Source of the DNA: Ensifer canadensis
GTDB lineage: Bacteria > Pseudomonadota > Alphaproteobacteria > Rhizobiales > Rhizobiaceae
Direction: 5' to 3'
Length of the DNA: 64,000 bases
NCBI RefSeq assembly: GCF_017488845.2
Contig: NZ_CP083370.1
Location: 2,356,001-2,420,000, forward strand
This document shows positions 51,473-59,371 of the stretch, piece by piece. The first letter of the stretch is position 1, and every line of letters begins with the position of its first letter. The position numbers were made by a program, and so were the translations under genes. The notes under the pieces were generated by a model. The model was not told where the DNA came from. It ran no database searches and saw only the letters and a list, made by a program, of their open reading frames with translations.

Positions 51473-52225
51473 ATGACTGCCGTATCCGAAGCGATCATGG
51501 AGACAGGCGCCCCCAAGGTTCTGTCTGCTGCCTTTTCCGGCCCGCACGCCTGGTGCAACGAAAAGATGGTGCTGTCGGACGATCTTTCCGACGGCATGGT
51601 CCTGCCCGAGTTCTTCGCCTCCGGCGCCTTCGACCGCGCCCTCGACACCTACGCTGAAAGGTCCGGCGGCACCGACCGCCGCGCGATCGCCTCCATGTGG
51701 TCGCTCTACTACTTCTCGGCGCTCACCATCCCCTATCTCGTTGCTCGCGTGCTCGACCATCAGGTGTTGCCGGTCGCCTTCAACCGCATGAAGGTGGCGC
51801 TGGCAGAAGATGGCCTGCCCCGCGCCTTTGGCGTCGCCGATGCCGGTAACTGGCAGGCGGGCGATGACGACGACGTGTTTGCCACCCTGGCGCCGCTGAT
51901 GGGCGAGCACCTGCGCGAAGTGGTCGGCTACCTCAAGTCGAGTGGCGGCATCGCGCCGAAACTCGCCTGGAACAACGCGCTGGTTTACATCGACTATGCC
52001 CTGCGCGCCGCCGGCGTCGAGCCGCTTCATGCCCAGGCCGAAGCCCTCATCGGCAGCAGATCCCTGCCCGACGGCTCGCCCAACCCCTTCTTCGATTGCC
52101 TGCGTCACGAGGAAGAGGACGGTGCGCGGGTGTGCCGGCGCAAGATCTGCTGCCTGCGCTATCTGCTGCCGGGGGTCCGCAGCTGCGGCAGCCTCTGCGC
52201 CCTTCCCACCCAACGGAAACAGTAG
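51473..52225 (+). CDS. fhuF: Siderophore-iron reductase FhuF
   Basis: A 250-residue protein (from the ATG at 51473; longer frame open upstream to 51356). The C-terminal cysteine cluster CC-x10-C-x3-C (ICCLRYLL...RSCGSLC) is the [2Fe-2S] site of FhuF-type reductases; in E. coli FhuF the last spacing is x2 as I recall. The body (SMWSLYYFSALTIPYLVARV, GIAPKLAWNNALVYIDYALR) fits the family. It releases iron from hydroxamate siderophores in the cytoplasm by reducing Fe(III). It is followed after 2 bases by a siderophore-binding protein, the same pairing described as FhuF-FhuP in S. meliloti. Confidence 0.87.
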   Translation: MTAVSEAIMETGAPKVLSAAFSGPHAWCNEKMVLSDDLSDGMVLPEFFASGAFDRALDTYAERSGGTDRRAIASMWSLYYFSALTIPYLVARVLDHQVLPVAFNRMKVALAEDGLPRAFGVADAGNWQAGDDDDVFATLAPLMGEHLREVVGYLKSSGGIAPKLAWNNALVYIDYALRAAGVEPLHAQAEALIGSRSLPDGSPNPFFDCLRHEEEDGARVCRRKICCLRYLLPGVRSCGSLCALPTQRKQ

Positions 52226-52227
52226 TT

Positions 52228-53373
52228 TTGCTTCTCCTATCGCGATCCACGGTCCGGGCCTTGCTGGCCATCTTCGTCACCACCACGCTTTTCGCCACTG
52301 GCGCCCGGGCCGAAAACCGATGGCCGCTGACGGTGAAGGACGCGGCCGGGCGCGAGGTGACGTTAGCGGAAAGGCCAAAAGCCATCCTGCTTGGCAGCGG
52401 CTTCAACCTGGTCGCGCTTTCGCTCATTCATCCGGACCCCGTCAGCCTGCTGGCCGGCTGGTCCGGAGACATGAAGGGCGACAACCCTGAGATCTACGAG
52501 AGCTTTCGCAAAAAATTTCCTGCAATCGCCGACGTGCCGCTGATCGACGACGGCGGCACCGGCGCCGCACTGTCTTTCGAAACGCTGCTGACGCTGAAGG
52601 CCGACCTCGCGATCCTCGCCAACTGGCAGGCCGACACCGAGCCGGGCCAGCGCGCCATCGACTATCTCACCAGCACCGGCGTGCCGGTCATCGTCGTCGA
52701 CTTCAACAGCGATCCCCTGAAGAGCACGCCGGATATGATGCGGCTCCTTGGGCGTATCTTCGAACGCGACGAGCAGGCCGAAGCCTTCGCACGCTACTAC
52801 GAAGACAAGCTGGCGCTGATCCGCTCCCGTGTCGCCGCCAAGCCCGAACCGCGCCCAACCGTGCTGATGGATGCGTTTCCCAAGCCTGACCGTTGCTGCT
52901 GGGCCTATGGCGTCGGTGGGCTCGGCGAATTCCTGACGATCGCCGGCGGCCGCAACATCGCCGAAGGCGCGCTGCCGCGCGTCGGCGGCACCGTCAATGC
53001 AGAAGCGGTGATGGCGGCAAACCCCGACGTCTACATCGCCACCTCTTCGCCCGGCGGCACCTATAGCGGCTTCTCCATCGGTCCCGGCGTTGCCAGGCAA
53101 GAGGCGCAGCAGACCTTGGCTGCGGCCGTCGCAACGCCGGCGCTATCGAGCGTTGCGGCGGTCGAGAACGGCCGCGTCCATGGCGTCTGGAACTTCTTCA
53201 ACGCCATCCCGCTCAATATTGTCGCTGCCGAAGCCTTCGCCCACTGGCTGCGGCCCGACATCTTCGCCGATCTCGACCCGGAAAAGAGCCTCGCCGACAT
53301 CAACGAACGCTTCGCAGCCGTTCCTTTCGAGGGCACCTATACCGTCAGCCTTGGGGCCGTTACGCCCCGGTAG
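52228..53373 (+). CDS. fhuP: Hydroxamate-siderophore ABC transporter periplasmic binding protein
   Basis: A 381-residue protein of the FecB/FepB class (TVKDAAGREVTLAERPKAIL, GVGGLGEFLTIAGGRNIAEG, VMAANPDVYIATSS). A signal peptide (RALLAIFVTTTLFATGARAE) sends it to the periplasm. The start is probably the TTG at 52228, just past the fhuF stop; longer frames overlap fhuF. It hands ferri-siderophores to an inner-membrane permease encoded elsewhere. The S. meliloti gene next to fhuF is the ferrichrome/ferrioxamine protein FhuP, hence the name; no outer-membrane receptor gene such as foxA is present here. Confidence 0.83.
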   Translation: MLLLSRSTVRALLAIFVTTTLFATGARAENRWPLTVKDAAGREVTLAERPKAILLGSGFNLVALSLIHPDPVSLLAGWSGDMKGDNPEIYESFRKKFPAIADVPLIDDGGTGAALSFETLLTLKADLAILANWQADTEPGQRAIDYLTSTGVPVIVVDFNSDPLKSTPDMMRLLGRIFERDEQAEAFARYYEDKLALIRSRVAAKPEPRPTVLMDAFPKPDRCCWAYGVGGLGEFLTIAGGRNIAEGALPRVGGTVNAEAVMAANPDVYIATSSPGGTYSGFSIGPGVARQEAQQTLAAAVATPALSSVAAVENGRVHGVWNFFNAIPLNIVAAEAFAHWLRPDIFADLDPEKSLADINERFAAVPFEGTYTVSLGAVTPR

Positions 53374-53533
53374 AAGCGCCCAAAAGCCCGCAACATTTGC
53401 AATCGCCGCAAGGGGTTGACGAAATCGCTCGCCGTTCAATCCACCAAATGTCGCAAGCGTGACCTTCGACCAGAGCCACGCGATGTTGCCACCCGCTCCT
53501 CACACTATATAAGGGTCGACGAGGAGGAGCTTC

Positions 53534-54055
53534 ATGCTTTGGTTGGTAGCGTTGGTTGGCGTGGCGATCGTGTATCTGGCGGCGCGTTTCAGCCGCTTTC
53601 GCCGGTGGGCCGAGCCCATCCTCTCGGTCGCAGTGGCGATCGCCCTGCTCTCTGCCTTCGTCGTCTGGATCAGCGACCGCGGCGAGCGCAAGGCTGCAGC
53701 ACCTGAGCCGGTGGCGACGGCCCCGGCGGCTCCGGCCGCCCAGAACATCAGCCTCGACGGCATGACGTTCGAACAAAGCCAGCCGGAGCGCAGCTTCCGC
53801 CTGCGCGGCACCGTCAGCAACAATGGCGCAACACCGCTCGAATATTTCCGGCTTTCCGTGACGCTCGAAGACTGCCCGCAGGACGCATGCGCGAAGATCG
53901 GCGACGACTCAGCCCTGGTTCTCGCCCGCGTGCCCGTCGGCCAGGCAAGGCCTTTCGAGACTTTCCTCACTTTCCCGAGCCGAGAGGGCGAAAGCCTGAC
54001 GACGCCGAAATGGACCTACCAGGTGCTGGAAGTCCGCGGCGCCGCCAGCCGATAA
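53534..54055 (+). CDS. Membrane-anchored protein of unknown function
   Basis: A 173-residue protein with two N-terminal membrane segments (residues 2-18 and about 27-47), an Ala/Pro-rich linker and a periplasmic domain of immunoglobulin-like character (RSFRLRGTVSNNGATPLEYF, LSVTLEDCPQDACAKIGD) resembling FxLYD-type folds. Two cysteines six apart could form a disulfide. GAGGAGGAG precedes the ATG. I do not recognise a family. Confidence 0.72.
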   Translation: MLWLVALVGVAIVYLAARFSRFRRWAEPILSVAVAIALLSAFVVWISDRGERKAAAPEPVATAPAAPAAQNISLDGMTFEQSQPERSFRLRGTVSNNGATPLEYFRLSVTLEDCPQDACAKIGDDSALVLARVPVGQARPFETFLTFPSREGESLTTPKWTYQVLEVRGAASR

Positions 54056-54079
54056 GCCACTGCACGCGTTGCGGCGTCC

Positions 54080-54664
54080 TTACGCTGCCGACGCCGGCCG
54101 CATGGCCGAAATGATTGCCGCCGTGGTCGTCACCTCCGCGAATTCCGCCCGCAGCGTTGCGACATGGGCACGGTGGATGTCCCGCGCCGGGATCATGTCG
54201 CCGTCGCCATCCGGCTGGTCGAAGCAGTCGCAGGCATCTTCCACCAGGACCACCCGGTAACCGAGATTGGCGCCGACCCGCACCGAGGTCGAAACACACA
54301 TATCAGTCGAGATGCCGAAGAGGACGATCGTATCAACGCCGAGCCGGCGCAGGCGAAGATCGAGATCGGTGCCGATGAAGGCGGCGTTGACGCTCTTGTT
54401 GACGAGCGGTTCGTCGCCAACGGGCTCGAAGCCCGGGCGCGGCGCGTTGCCAGACGCACCCGGCCTCAAGGTCGAGCCCGGCGCGACGCTGTCGTGCCGC
54501 ACATGGATGATCGGCCGGCCGGCCGCGCGCCAGGCGGCAAGCAAGGCGCGGCCGTTGTTGTCAACGTCCCCGTTCCAGCGTGGCGGCCAGGGAGCGGCAT
54601 CAAATGCCTGCTGCATGTCGATCGGGATGAGGACGGCATTGTCGGGAAGTCTCGGAATGGTCAT
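54080..54664 (-). CDS. Isochorismatase-fold cysteine hydrolase
   Basis: A 194-residue member of the isochorismatase-like amidohydrolases. The catalytic triad is complete: Asp16 (IPIDMQQAF), Lys90 (LVNKSVNAAF) and Cys123 (STDMCVSTS). The family includes nicotinamidase, carbamoylsarcosine amidase and isochorismatase; the substrate is not clear here. It is divergent from an AsnC-type regulator with a palindrome between, which is probably its regulator. Confidence 0.87.
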   Translation of the reverse strand: MTIPRLPDNAVLIPIDMQQAFDAAPWPPRWNGDVDNNGRALLAAWRAAGRPIIHVRHDSVAPGSTLRPGASGNAPRPGFEPVGDEPLVNKSVNAAFIGTDLDLRLRRLGVDTIVLFGISTDMCVSTSVRVGANLGYRVVLVEDACDCFDQPDGDGDMIPARDIHRAHVATLRAEFAEVTTTAAIISAMRPASAA

Positions 54665-54738
54665 GGCTAACGCTCCTTGATTGCCTCGGGAAGCTAGCCG
54701 TCCTATCGTCCGGTTTCACTGGACATGATGGCGGAAGA

Positions 54739-54754
54739 CCGGACGATTGTCCGG
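54739..54754. promoter_or_regulatory. CCGGAC-GATT-GTCCGG, candidate AsnC/Lrp operator
   Basis: A 16-bp inverted repeat with 6-bp arms in the gap between the divergent hydrolase and AsnC genes; a half site TCGTCCGG occurs nearby at about 54706-54713. Confidence 0.5.
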
Positions 54755-54778
54755 CAAAATGACCAAGGGGACGACACA

Positions 54779-55222
54779 TTGACCGAACTTGATGAAAAGG
54801 ACCGGCTGCTGGTGGCCGCCCTGCGGCAGGATTCGCGCCAGAGCCTGGTGGCGCTTGCCCGCCATGCCGGCTTGTCACGCAGCGCCGCCCATGAACGTCT
54901 GCGCCGGCTCGAAACCAAGGGCGTCATCGCCGGCTATACGATCCGCATCGGCATCGAGGACAAGGCGCCGGTCGTGCGCGCGCTGATCGCGATATCCTTC
55001 CAGCCCGGTAAGAACTGCGACCACATCGTACCGCATCTCGCCGGCATGCCGCCGGTCGTCAGCTGCTGGTCGCTCGCCGGAGAGACCGACCTGATGCTGC
55101 TGGTCGAATGCGCTTCGAACGGCGATCTTGACACCATCCGTCGGCAGATCTCGTTGATATCGGGCGTCGCCACCGTGCAGACCCATGTGGCGCTGCGCAC
55201 CCATTTCGATAGGCGTGACTGA
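54779..55222 (+). CDS. Lrp/AsnC-family transcriptional regulator
   Basis: About 147 residues from a TTG start at 54779 (AAGGGGA seven bases upstream, giving the typical N-terminus LTELDEKDRLLVAALRQDSR); an ATG at 54728 would add 17 residues encoded by the operator palindrome, so I prefer the TTG. The helix-turn-helix is VALARHAGLSRSAAHERLRR, followed by the RAM ligand-binding domain (SCWSLAGETDLMLLVECASN). Likely controls the divergent isochorismatase-fold gene and itself. Confidence 0.85.
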   Translation: MTELDEKDRLLVAALRQDSRQSLVALARHAGLSRSAAHERLRRLETKGVIAGYTIRIGIEDKAPVVRALIAISFQPGKNCDHIVPHLAGMPPVVSCWSLAGETDLMLLVECASNGDLDTIRRQISLISGVATVQTHVALRTHFDRRD

Positions 55223-55294
55223 TCGCGCTGCGCCGATAGACGATGCCTGGCGTTGTTTCGGCCTCCATGCCGCAACTGAGACCACGGATACCTA

Positions 55295-55440
55295 CCTCAT
55301 TCCTGTGCTCGTCACAGGAATCTAGCGACGGCGCGTCCGCGCCGTCAGTGACATTCTTCGTCACATCAGGCGTTTTCAGAATTCTTTCACACCGCCGACG
55401 CGGCGCTGCTGGATCCCTGTGACAAGAACAGGGATGATGG
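55295..55440. repeat. RIME-like palindromic intergenic repeat overlapping a gene end
   Basis: Begins CCTCATTCCTGTGCTCGTC and ends with ATCCCTGTGAC and GGGATGATGG. Same family as 8292 and 23852. It reaches into the 3' end of the Rieske oxygenase gene (55387-56673), which takes its last residues and stop codon from the element. Confidence 0.75.
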
Positions 55441-56673
55441 TTGCGAAGGCCGGCTGATCTCGTCGAGATACCAGTTGATGTAGCGCAGCTCGTTCTGCTC
55501 CATCGGCGCGATCGGGCCCGGCACGAAATAATGCGAGCGCACGCCGCGCGAGGTGTGCTCGATGATCGCCTTGTCCTCATCGGTCGTGACCTTCCACAGC
55601 CAGGTGAGCTTTTCGAGGTCGTAGTCCTGCCCCTCCTCGGCCTTGCCGTCGACAAGCCAGATCAGCTCCATTTCGCAGGTGCCCGCCGTCTTCGGAATGA
55701 AGCGGTAGATCATGCCGTGATCGGGATAGCAGACGAGGAAGGTCGTGCCGCCGAGGTGGATGGAGGTGACGCCGCCGTCGAAATCGCTGAACCGGCCCAT
55801 CAGGGTGCTAAGCGGCTGGCCGTCCTTGCTGCCGGTCTTGACGCCGTCATAGAGCGCATAGCGGAAGGCATGCACCGTCTCCTTGCCGCCGGCGGAACTC
55901 TGCCAGTGATCGCCGGAACCGACCTCGATGCCGAGAGCGCAGGTGCGCGCCTCCATCTTGGCGTTCAGCTCCTCGATCATGTGCAACGGCTGTTCGAGCG
56001 CGTGCGTCTCGGAATACTCAGGATGCGCCGGGCCGCAATGGTAGCACTCGACATAGTTCTCGACCGCGAGCTTCCAGTTGGCGTCGACAGGATAGGACTG
56101 CCGGTGCGCGACCTTGGCCTCGGCCCAGCCATATTGGCCGCAGGTGGCATGCAGCAGGTTCTCGACCTCGGTGAAATCGAGCGGCTGTTCGGCAAAGGAG
56201 ATGAAGATCAGCCCCTCGACGACGCGCACATGAAGCTTCTTCAGCCCATGGTCCTCACGCTTGAAATCCTTCGGCATCAGCCGCGCCGCCTTCAGCGCAC
56301 CGTCATTGCCGTAGGTCCAGGCGTGGTAGGGACAGACGAAGGCGCGGGCGTTGCCCTTTTCCTTGGTGCAGACCTCGGCGCCGCGATGGCGACAGACGTT
56401 CAGCATCGCATGGATCGCGCCCGTGGCCGTGCGGGTGACGATCACCTGCTCGGCGGCCATGCGAAAGACTTCGAAGTCATTGGGGTTGGGGATCACGCTT
56501 TCATGCGCGACGCAGTGCCAATGGCGGCGAAACACCCGGTCGAGATCACGCTCGTAGATATCCTCGTCGTGGTAGAAGGCCCGCACCAGCCCATGGCCCG
56601 GCCGATGCGCAGCGACCAGCTGATCGATGCGGTCGCCCGCGACAGTCGTATTGGAAAGGTCCGATGCGAACAT
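55387..56673 (-). CDS. gbcA: Rieske oxygenase alpha subunit, probable glycine betaine monooxygenase
   Basis: A 428-residue aromatic-ring-hydroxylating-type oxygenase. The Rieske [2Fe-2S] ligands are Cys94/His96 (NVCRHRGAEVC) and Cys114/His117 (CPYHAW). Mononuclear iron ligands include His212 and His217 (ECYHCGPAHPEY). The GbcA/stachydrine demethylase group removes an N-methyl group as formaldehyde; the two dimethylglycine/sarcosine dehydrogenase-like genes upstream on the same strand fit glycine betaine. The reductase partner (GbcB) is not in the window. The last 15-20 residues (SSLFLSQGSSSAASAV) are encoded by a repeat. Proline betaine is an alternative substrate. Confidence 0.85.
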   Translation of the reverse strand: MFASDLSNTTVAGDRIDQLVAAHRPGHGLVRAFYHDEDIYERDLDRVFRRHWHCVAHESVIPNPNDFEVFRMAAEQVIVTRTATGAIHAMLNVCRHRGAEVCTKEKGNARAFVCPYHAWTYGNDGALKAARLMPKDFKREDHGLKKLHVRVVEGLIFISFAEQPLDFTEVENLLHATCGQYGWAEAKVAHRQSYPVDANWKLAVENYVECYHCGPAHPEYSETHALEQPLHMIEELNAKMEARTCALGIEVGSGDHWQSSAGGKETVHAFRYALYDGVKTGSKDGQPLSTLMGRFSDFDGGVTSIHLGGTTFLVCYPDHGMIYRFIPKTAGTCEMELIWLVDGKAEEGQDYDLEKLTWLWKVTTDEDKAIIEHTSRGVRSHYFVPGPIAPMEQNELRYINWYLDEISRPSQPSSLFLSQGSSSAASAV

Positions 56674-56753
56674 GGCCCTGAACTCCTGAAAGAAGAACCG
56701 GAAGAACCGCGTCCCGGCGCGCGCATGCTAAATTTGCCTTGATGTACGAGGCT

Positions 56754-56908
56754 GCCCCTCACCCCCACCCTCTCCCTGCACGCGGGGGAGAGGGAGAGCG
56801 CTCCACCCGCACCTCAACCGCGCCCTTACTCAGGCACGGCGGTCGCCACACGTCTCCTTCTCCCCGTCAAACGGGGAGAAGGTGGCCGGCAGGCCGGATG
56901 AGGGGCAG
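56754..56908. repeat. MITE-like inverted-repeat element, copy D
   Basis: CCCCTCACCCCCACCCTCTC at the left; GGGGAGAAGG...CCGGATGAGGGG at the right. It fills the gap between the Rieske gene and the flavoprotein gene upstream of it on the minus strand. Confidence 0.7.
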
Positions 56909-56923
56909 CCTCAAACGCCGTCG

Positions 56924-59371
56924 TTACATCCTCACCCGCTCGGAACGCGGATCGTACATCGCCTTCAGCGACGCCTCCGCCTTCACCCGCGTGCCGGCGA
57001 TCTCGATCTCGAAGCTGGAGCCGAGCACGTCGGCGTCGCTTTCGCCTTCCGACGGCACATAACCAAGGCCGATGGCACCGCCGAGATGGTGGCCGTAGTT
57101 GCCCGAGGTGATGGTGCCGACGATCTGGCCGTCGCGCACGATCGCTTCGTTGTGGAAGAGCAAAGGCTCGGGATCGGCCAGCCGGAATTGCACCAGCCGG
57201 CGCGAAAGCCCGCGATTGTGCTTGGCCAGCACCGCCTCGCGACCGATGAAATCGCCCTTGTCGGGTTTCACCGCAAAACCGAGCCCGGCTTCGAGCACAT
57301 GGTCCTCGTCGGTGATATCGTGGCCGAAATGGCGGAAGGCCTTTTCGATACGGCAGCTGTCGAGCGTGTGGATGCCGCAGAGTTTCAGCCCGACATCCTG
57401 CCCCGCCTCCTCCAGCGCCTCGAACACATGCGCCGTCTGGTCGGTCGAGACGTAGAGCTCCCAGCCGAGTTCGCCGACATAGGTGACGCGGTGGGCGCGG
57501 GCGAGCCCCATGCCGATCTCGATTTCGCGCGCCGTGCCGAAGGGATGCGCCGCATTCGAGAAATCGTTCGGGCTCACCTTCTGCATCAGTTCGCGCGCCT
57601 TCGGCCCCATGACGCAGAGCACGCTTTCGCCGGCACCGACATCGGTGATGACGACGAACTCGTCGCGCACATGCTTGCGCAGCCAAGCAAGATCACGTTG
57701 AAGCGTGGCGCCCGGAACGACGAGCAGGAACGCGGTTTCAGAAAGGCGCGTGACCGTGAGGTCGCTTTCGATGCCACCACGGCCGTTGAGCATCTGGGTG
57801 TAGACGATACGGCCGGCCTCGACATTCATCTCGTTGGCGCAAAGCCGCTGCAGGAAGGAAAGCGCATCGCGCCCCTCCACCCGGATCTTGCCGAAGGAGG
57901 TCATGTCGAACAGGCCGACGCCGTTGCGAACCGCCAGATGTTCGGACTTCTGGTTCTCGAACCAGTTCTGCCGTTTCCAGGAGTAGCGGTATTCGCGCTC
58001 CTGGCCGTCATTCGCAAACCAGTTGGCTCGCTCCCAGCCGGCCACTTCGCCGAAGACCGCGCCACGCGCCTTCAGATGCTCGTGCAGCGGCGAGCGGCGC
58101 ACGCCACGCGCCGTCGCCATCTGGCGATAGGGGAAATGGTCGGCATAGAGCAGCCCCAGCGTCTCAGAGACCCGATCCTTGAGGTAAGCGCGGTTCTTCT
58201 GGAAGGGCTGTGCCCGGCGGATATCGACCTCCCAGAGATCGAAGGGCGGCTCGCCGTCGTTCATCCATTGGGCGAGCGCCATGCCGGCGCCGCCTGACGA
58301 TACGATGCCGATCGAGTTGTAGCCGGCCGCGACCCAATAGCCTTTCACTTCCGGCGCCTCGCCGAGATAGTAGCGGTCGTCCGGCGTAAAGCTTTCCGGC
58401 CCATTGAAGAAGGTATGGATGCCCGCCGTCTCCAGCATCGGCATGCGGTTGACGGCCATTTCGAGGATCGGCGAGAAATGGTCGAAATCGTCTGGCAACT
58501 GGTCGAAGCAAAAATCCTCACGGATACCGTCCATGCCCCAGGGTTTGGCCTTCAGCTCGAAGGCGCCGACCAGCATCTTGCCGGCATCCTCCTTGTAGTA
58601 AGTGCATTCATCCGGCACGCGCAGCACCGGCAGGCGCTTGAGGCCGGGGATCGCCTCGGTGACGATGTAGAAGTGCTCGCAGGCATGCAGCGGCACGGTG
58701 ACGCCGGATTGTCGCGCGAACTCCCTGCCCCACATGCCGGCGCAGTTGACGACGTTGTCGGTTTCGATCGTATAGCTTTCGCCGTTCTGCTCGCAGGTCA
58801 CGCCCGTTACCCGGCCGTCCTTCTTCAGAACCGCGGTCACCTTGACGCCCTCGATGATCGTCGCGCCGTTCTGCCGCGCACCCTTGGCGAGCGCCATGGC
58901 GATGTTGGCCGGGTCGCACTGGCCGTCGAGCGGCAGATGCACCGCCGCCTTCACATCCGAGGTGTTGAGATGCGGATACATCGCCTTGACTTCGTCAGGC
59001 GTGATTTCACGCACATCGACGTTGAAGGCGCGCGCCAGCGAAGCCTGGCGGTAGATCTCCTCCTTGCGTTCTTCCGTCAGCGCCACGGTGATCGAACCGT
59101 TCTGGCGCATGCCGGTGGAGATGCCGGTTTCGGCCTCCAGCTTGACGTAGAGGTCGGCGGAATATTTTGCCAGCCGCGTCATGTTCTGCGAGGCGCGTAG
59201 CTGGCCGATCAGGCCGGCCGCATGCCAGGTCGTGCCCGACGTCAGCTGCTTGCGTTCGAGCAGCACCACGTCGGTCCAGCCGAGCTTGGCGAGGTGATAG
59301 GCGACCGAACAGCCGGAGACGCCGCCACCGATGATGACTGCCCGGGCTTTCGAGGGAATCGGCTTGGTCAT
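56924..59371 (-). CDS. FAD-dependent dimethylglycine/sarcosine dehydrogenase-type protein (with GcvT domain)
   Basis: An 815-residue two-part enzyme. The N-terminal 430 residues are a DAO-type flavoprotein (VIIGGGVSGCSVAYHLAKLG) with His50 in GTTWHAAG, the position that binds FAD covalently in dimethylglycine dehydrogenase. The C-terminal 380 residues are a folate-binding GcvT-type aminomethyltransferase (GLFDMTSFGKIRVEGRDALS, YVGELGWELYVST), which captures the released one-carbon unit on tetrahydrofolate. Beside the Rieske gene it would remove methyl groups from dimethylglycine or sarcosine. The start overlaps the next gene's stop by 4 bases. Confidence 0.88.
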   Translation of the reverse strand: MTKPIPSKARAVIIGGGVSGCSVAYHLAKLGWTDVVLLERKQLTSGTTWHAAGLIGQLRASQNMTRLAKYSADLYVKLEAETGISTGMRQNGSITVALTEERKEEIYRQASLARAFNVDVREITPDEVKAMYPHLNTSDVKAAVHLPLDGQCDPANIAMALAKGARQNGATIIEGVKVTAVLKKDGRVTGVTCEQNGESYTIETDNVVNCAGMWGREFARQSGVTVPLHACEHFYIVTEAIPGLKRLPVLRVPDECTYYKEDAGKMLVGAFELKAKPWGMDGIREDFCFDQLPDDFDHFSPILEMAVNRMPMLETAGIHTFFNGPESFTPDDRYYLGEAPEVKGYWVAAGYNSIGIVSSGGAGMALAQWMNDGEPPFDLWEVDIRRAQPFQKNRAYLKDRVSETLGLLYADHFPYRQMATARGVRRSPLHEHLKARGAVFGEVAGWERANWFANDGQEREYRYSWKRQNWFENQKSEHLAVRNGVGLFDMTSFGKIRVEGRDALSFLQRLCANEMNVEAGRIVYTQMLNGRGGIESDLTVTRLSETAFLLVVPGATLQRDLAWLRKHVRDEFVVITDVGAGESVLCVMGPKARELMQKVSPNDFSNAAHPFGTAREIEIGMGLARAHRVTYVGELGWELYVSTDQTAHVFEALEEAGQDVGLKLCGIHTLDSCRIEKAFRHFGHDITDEDHVLEAGLGFAVKPDKGDFIGREAVLAKHNRGLSRRLVQFRLADPEPLLFHNEAIVRDGQIVGTITSGNYGHHLGGAIGLGYVPSEGESDADVLGSSFEIEIAGTRVKAEASLKAMYDPRSERVRM

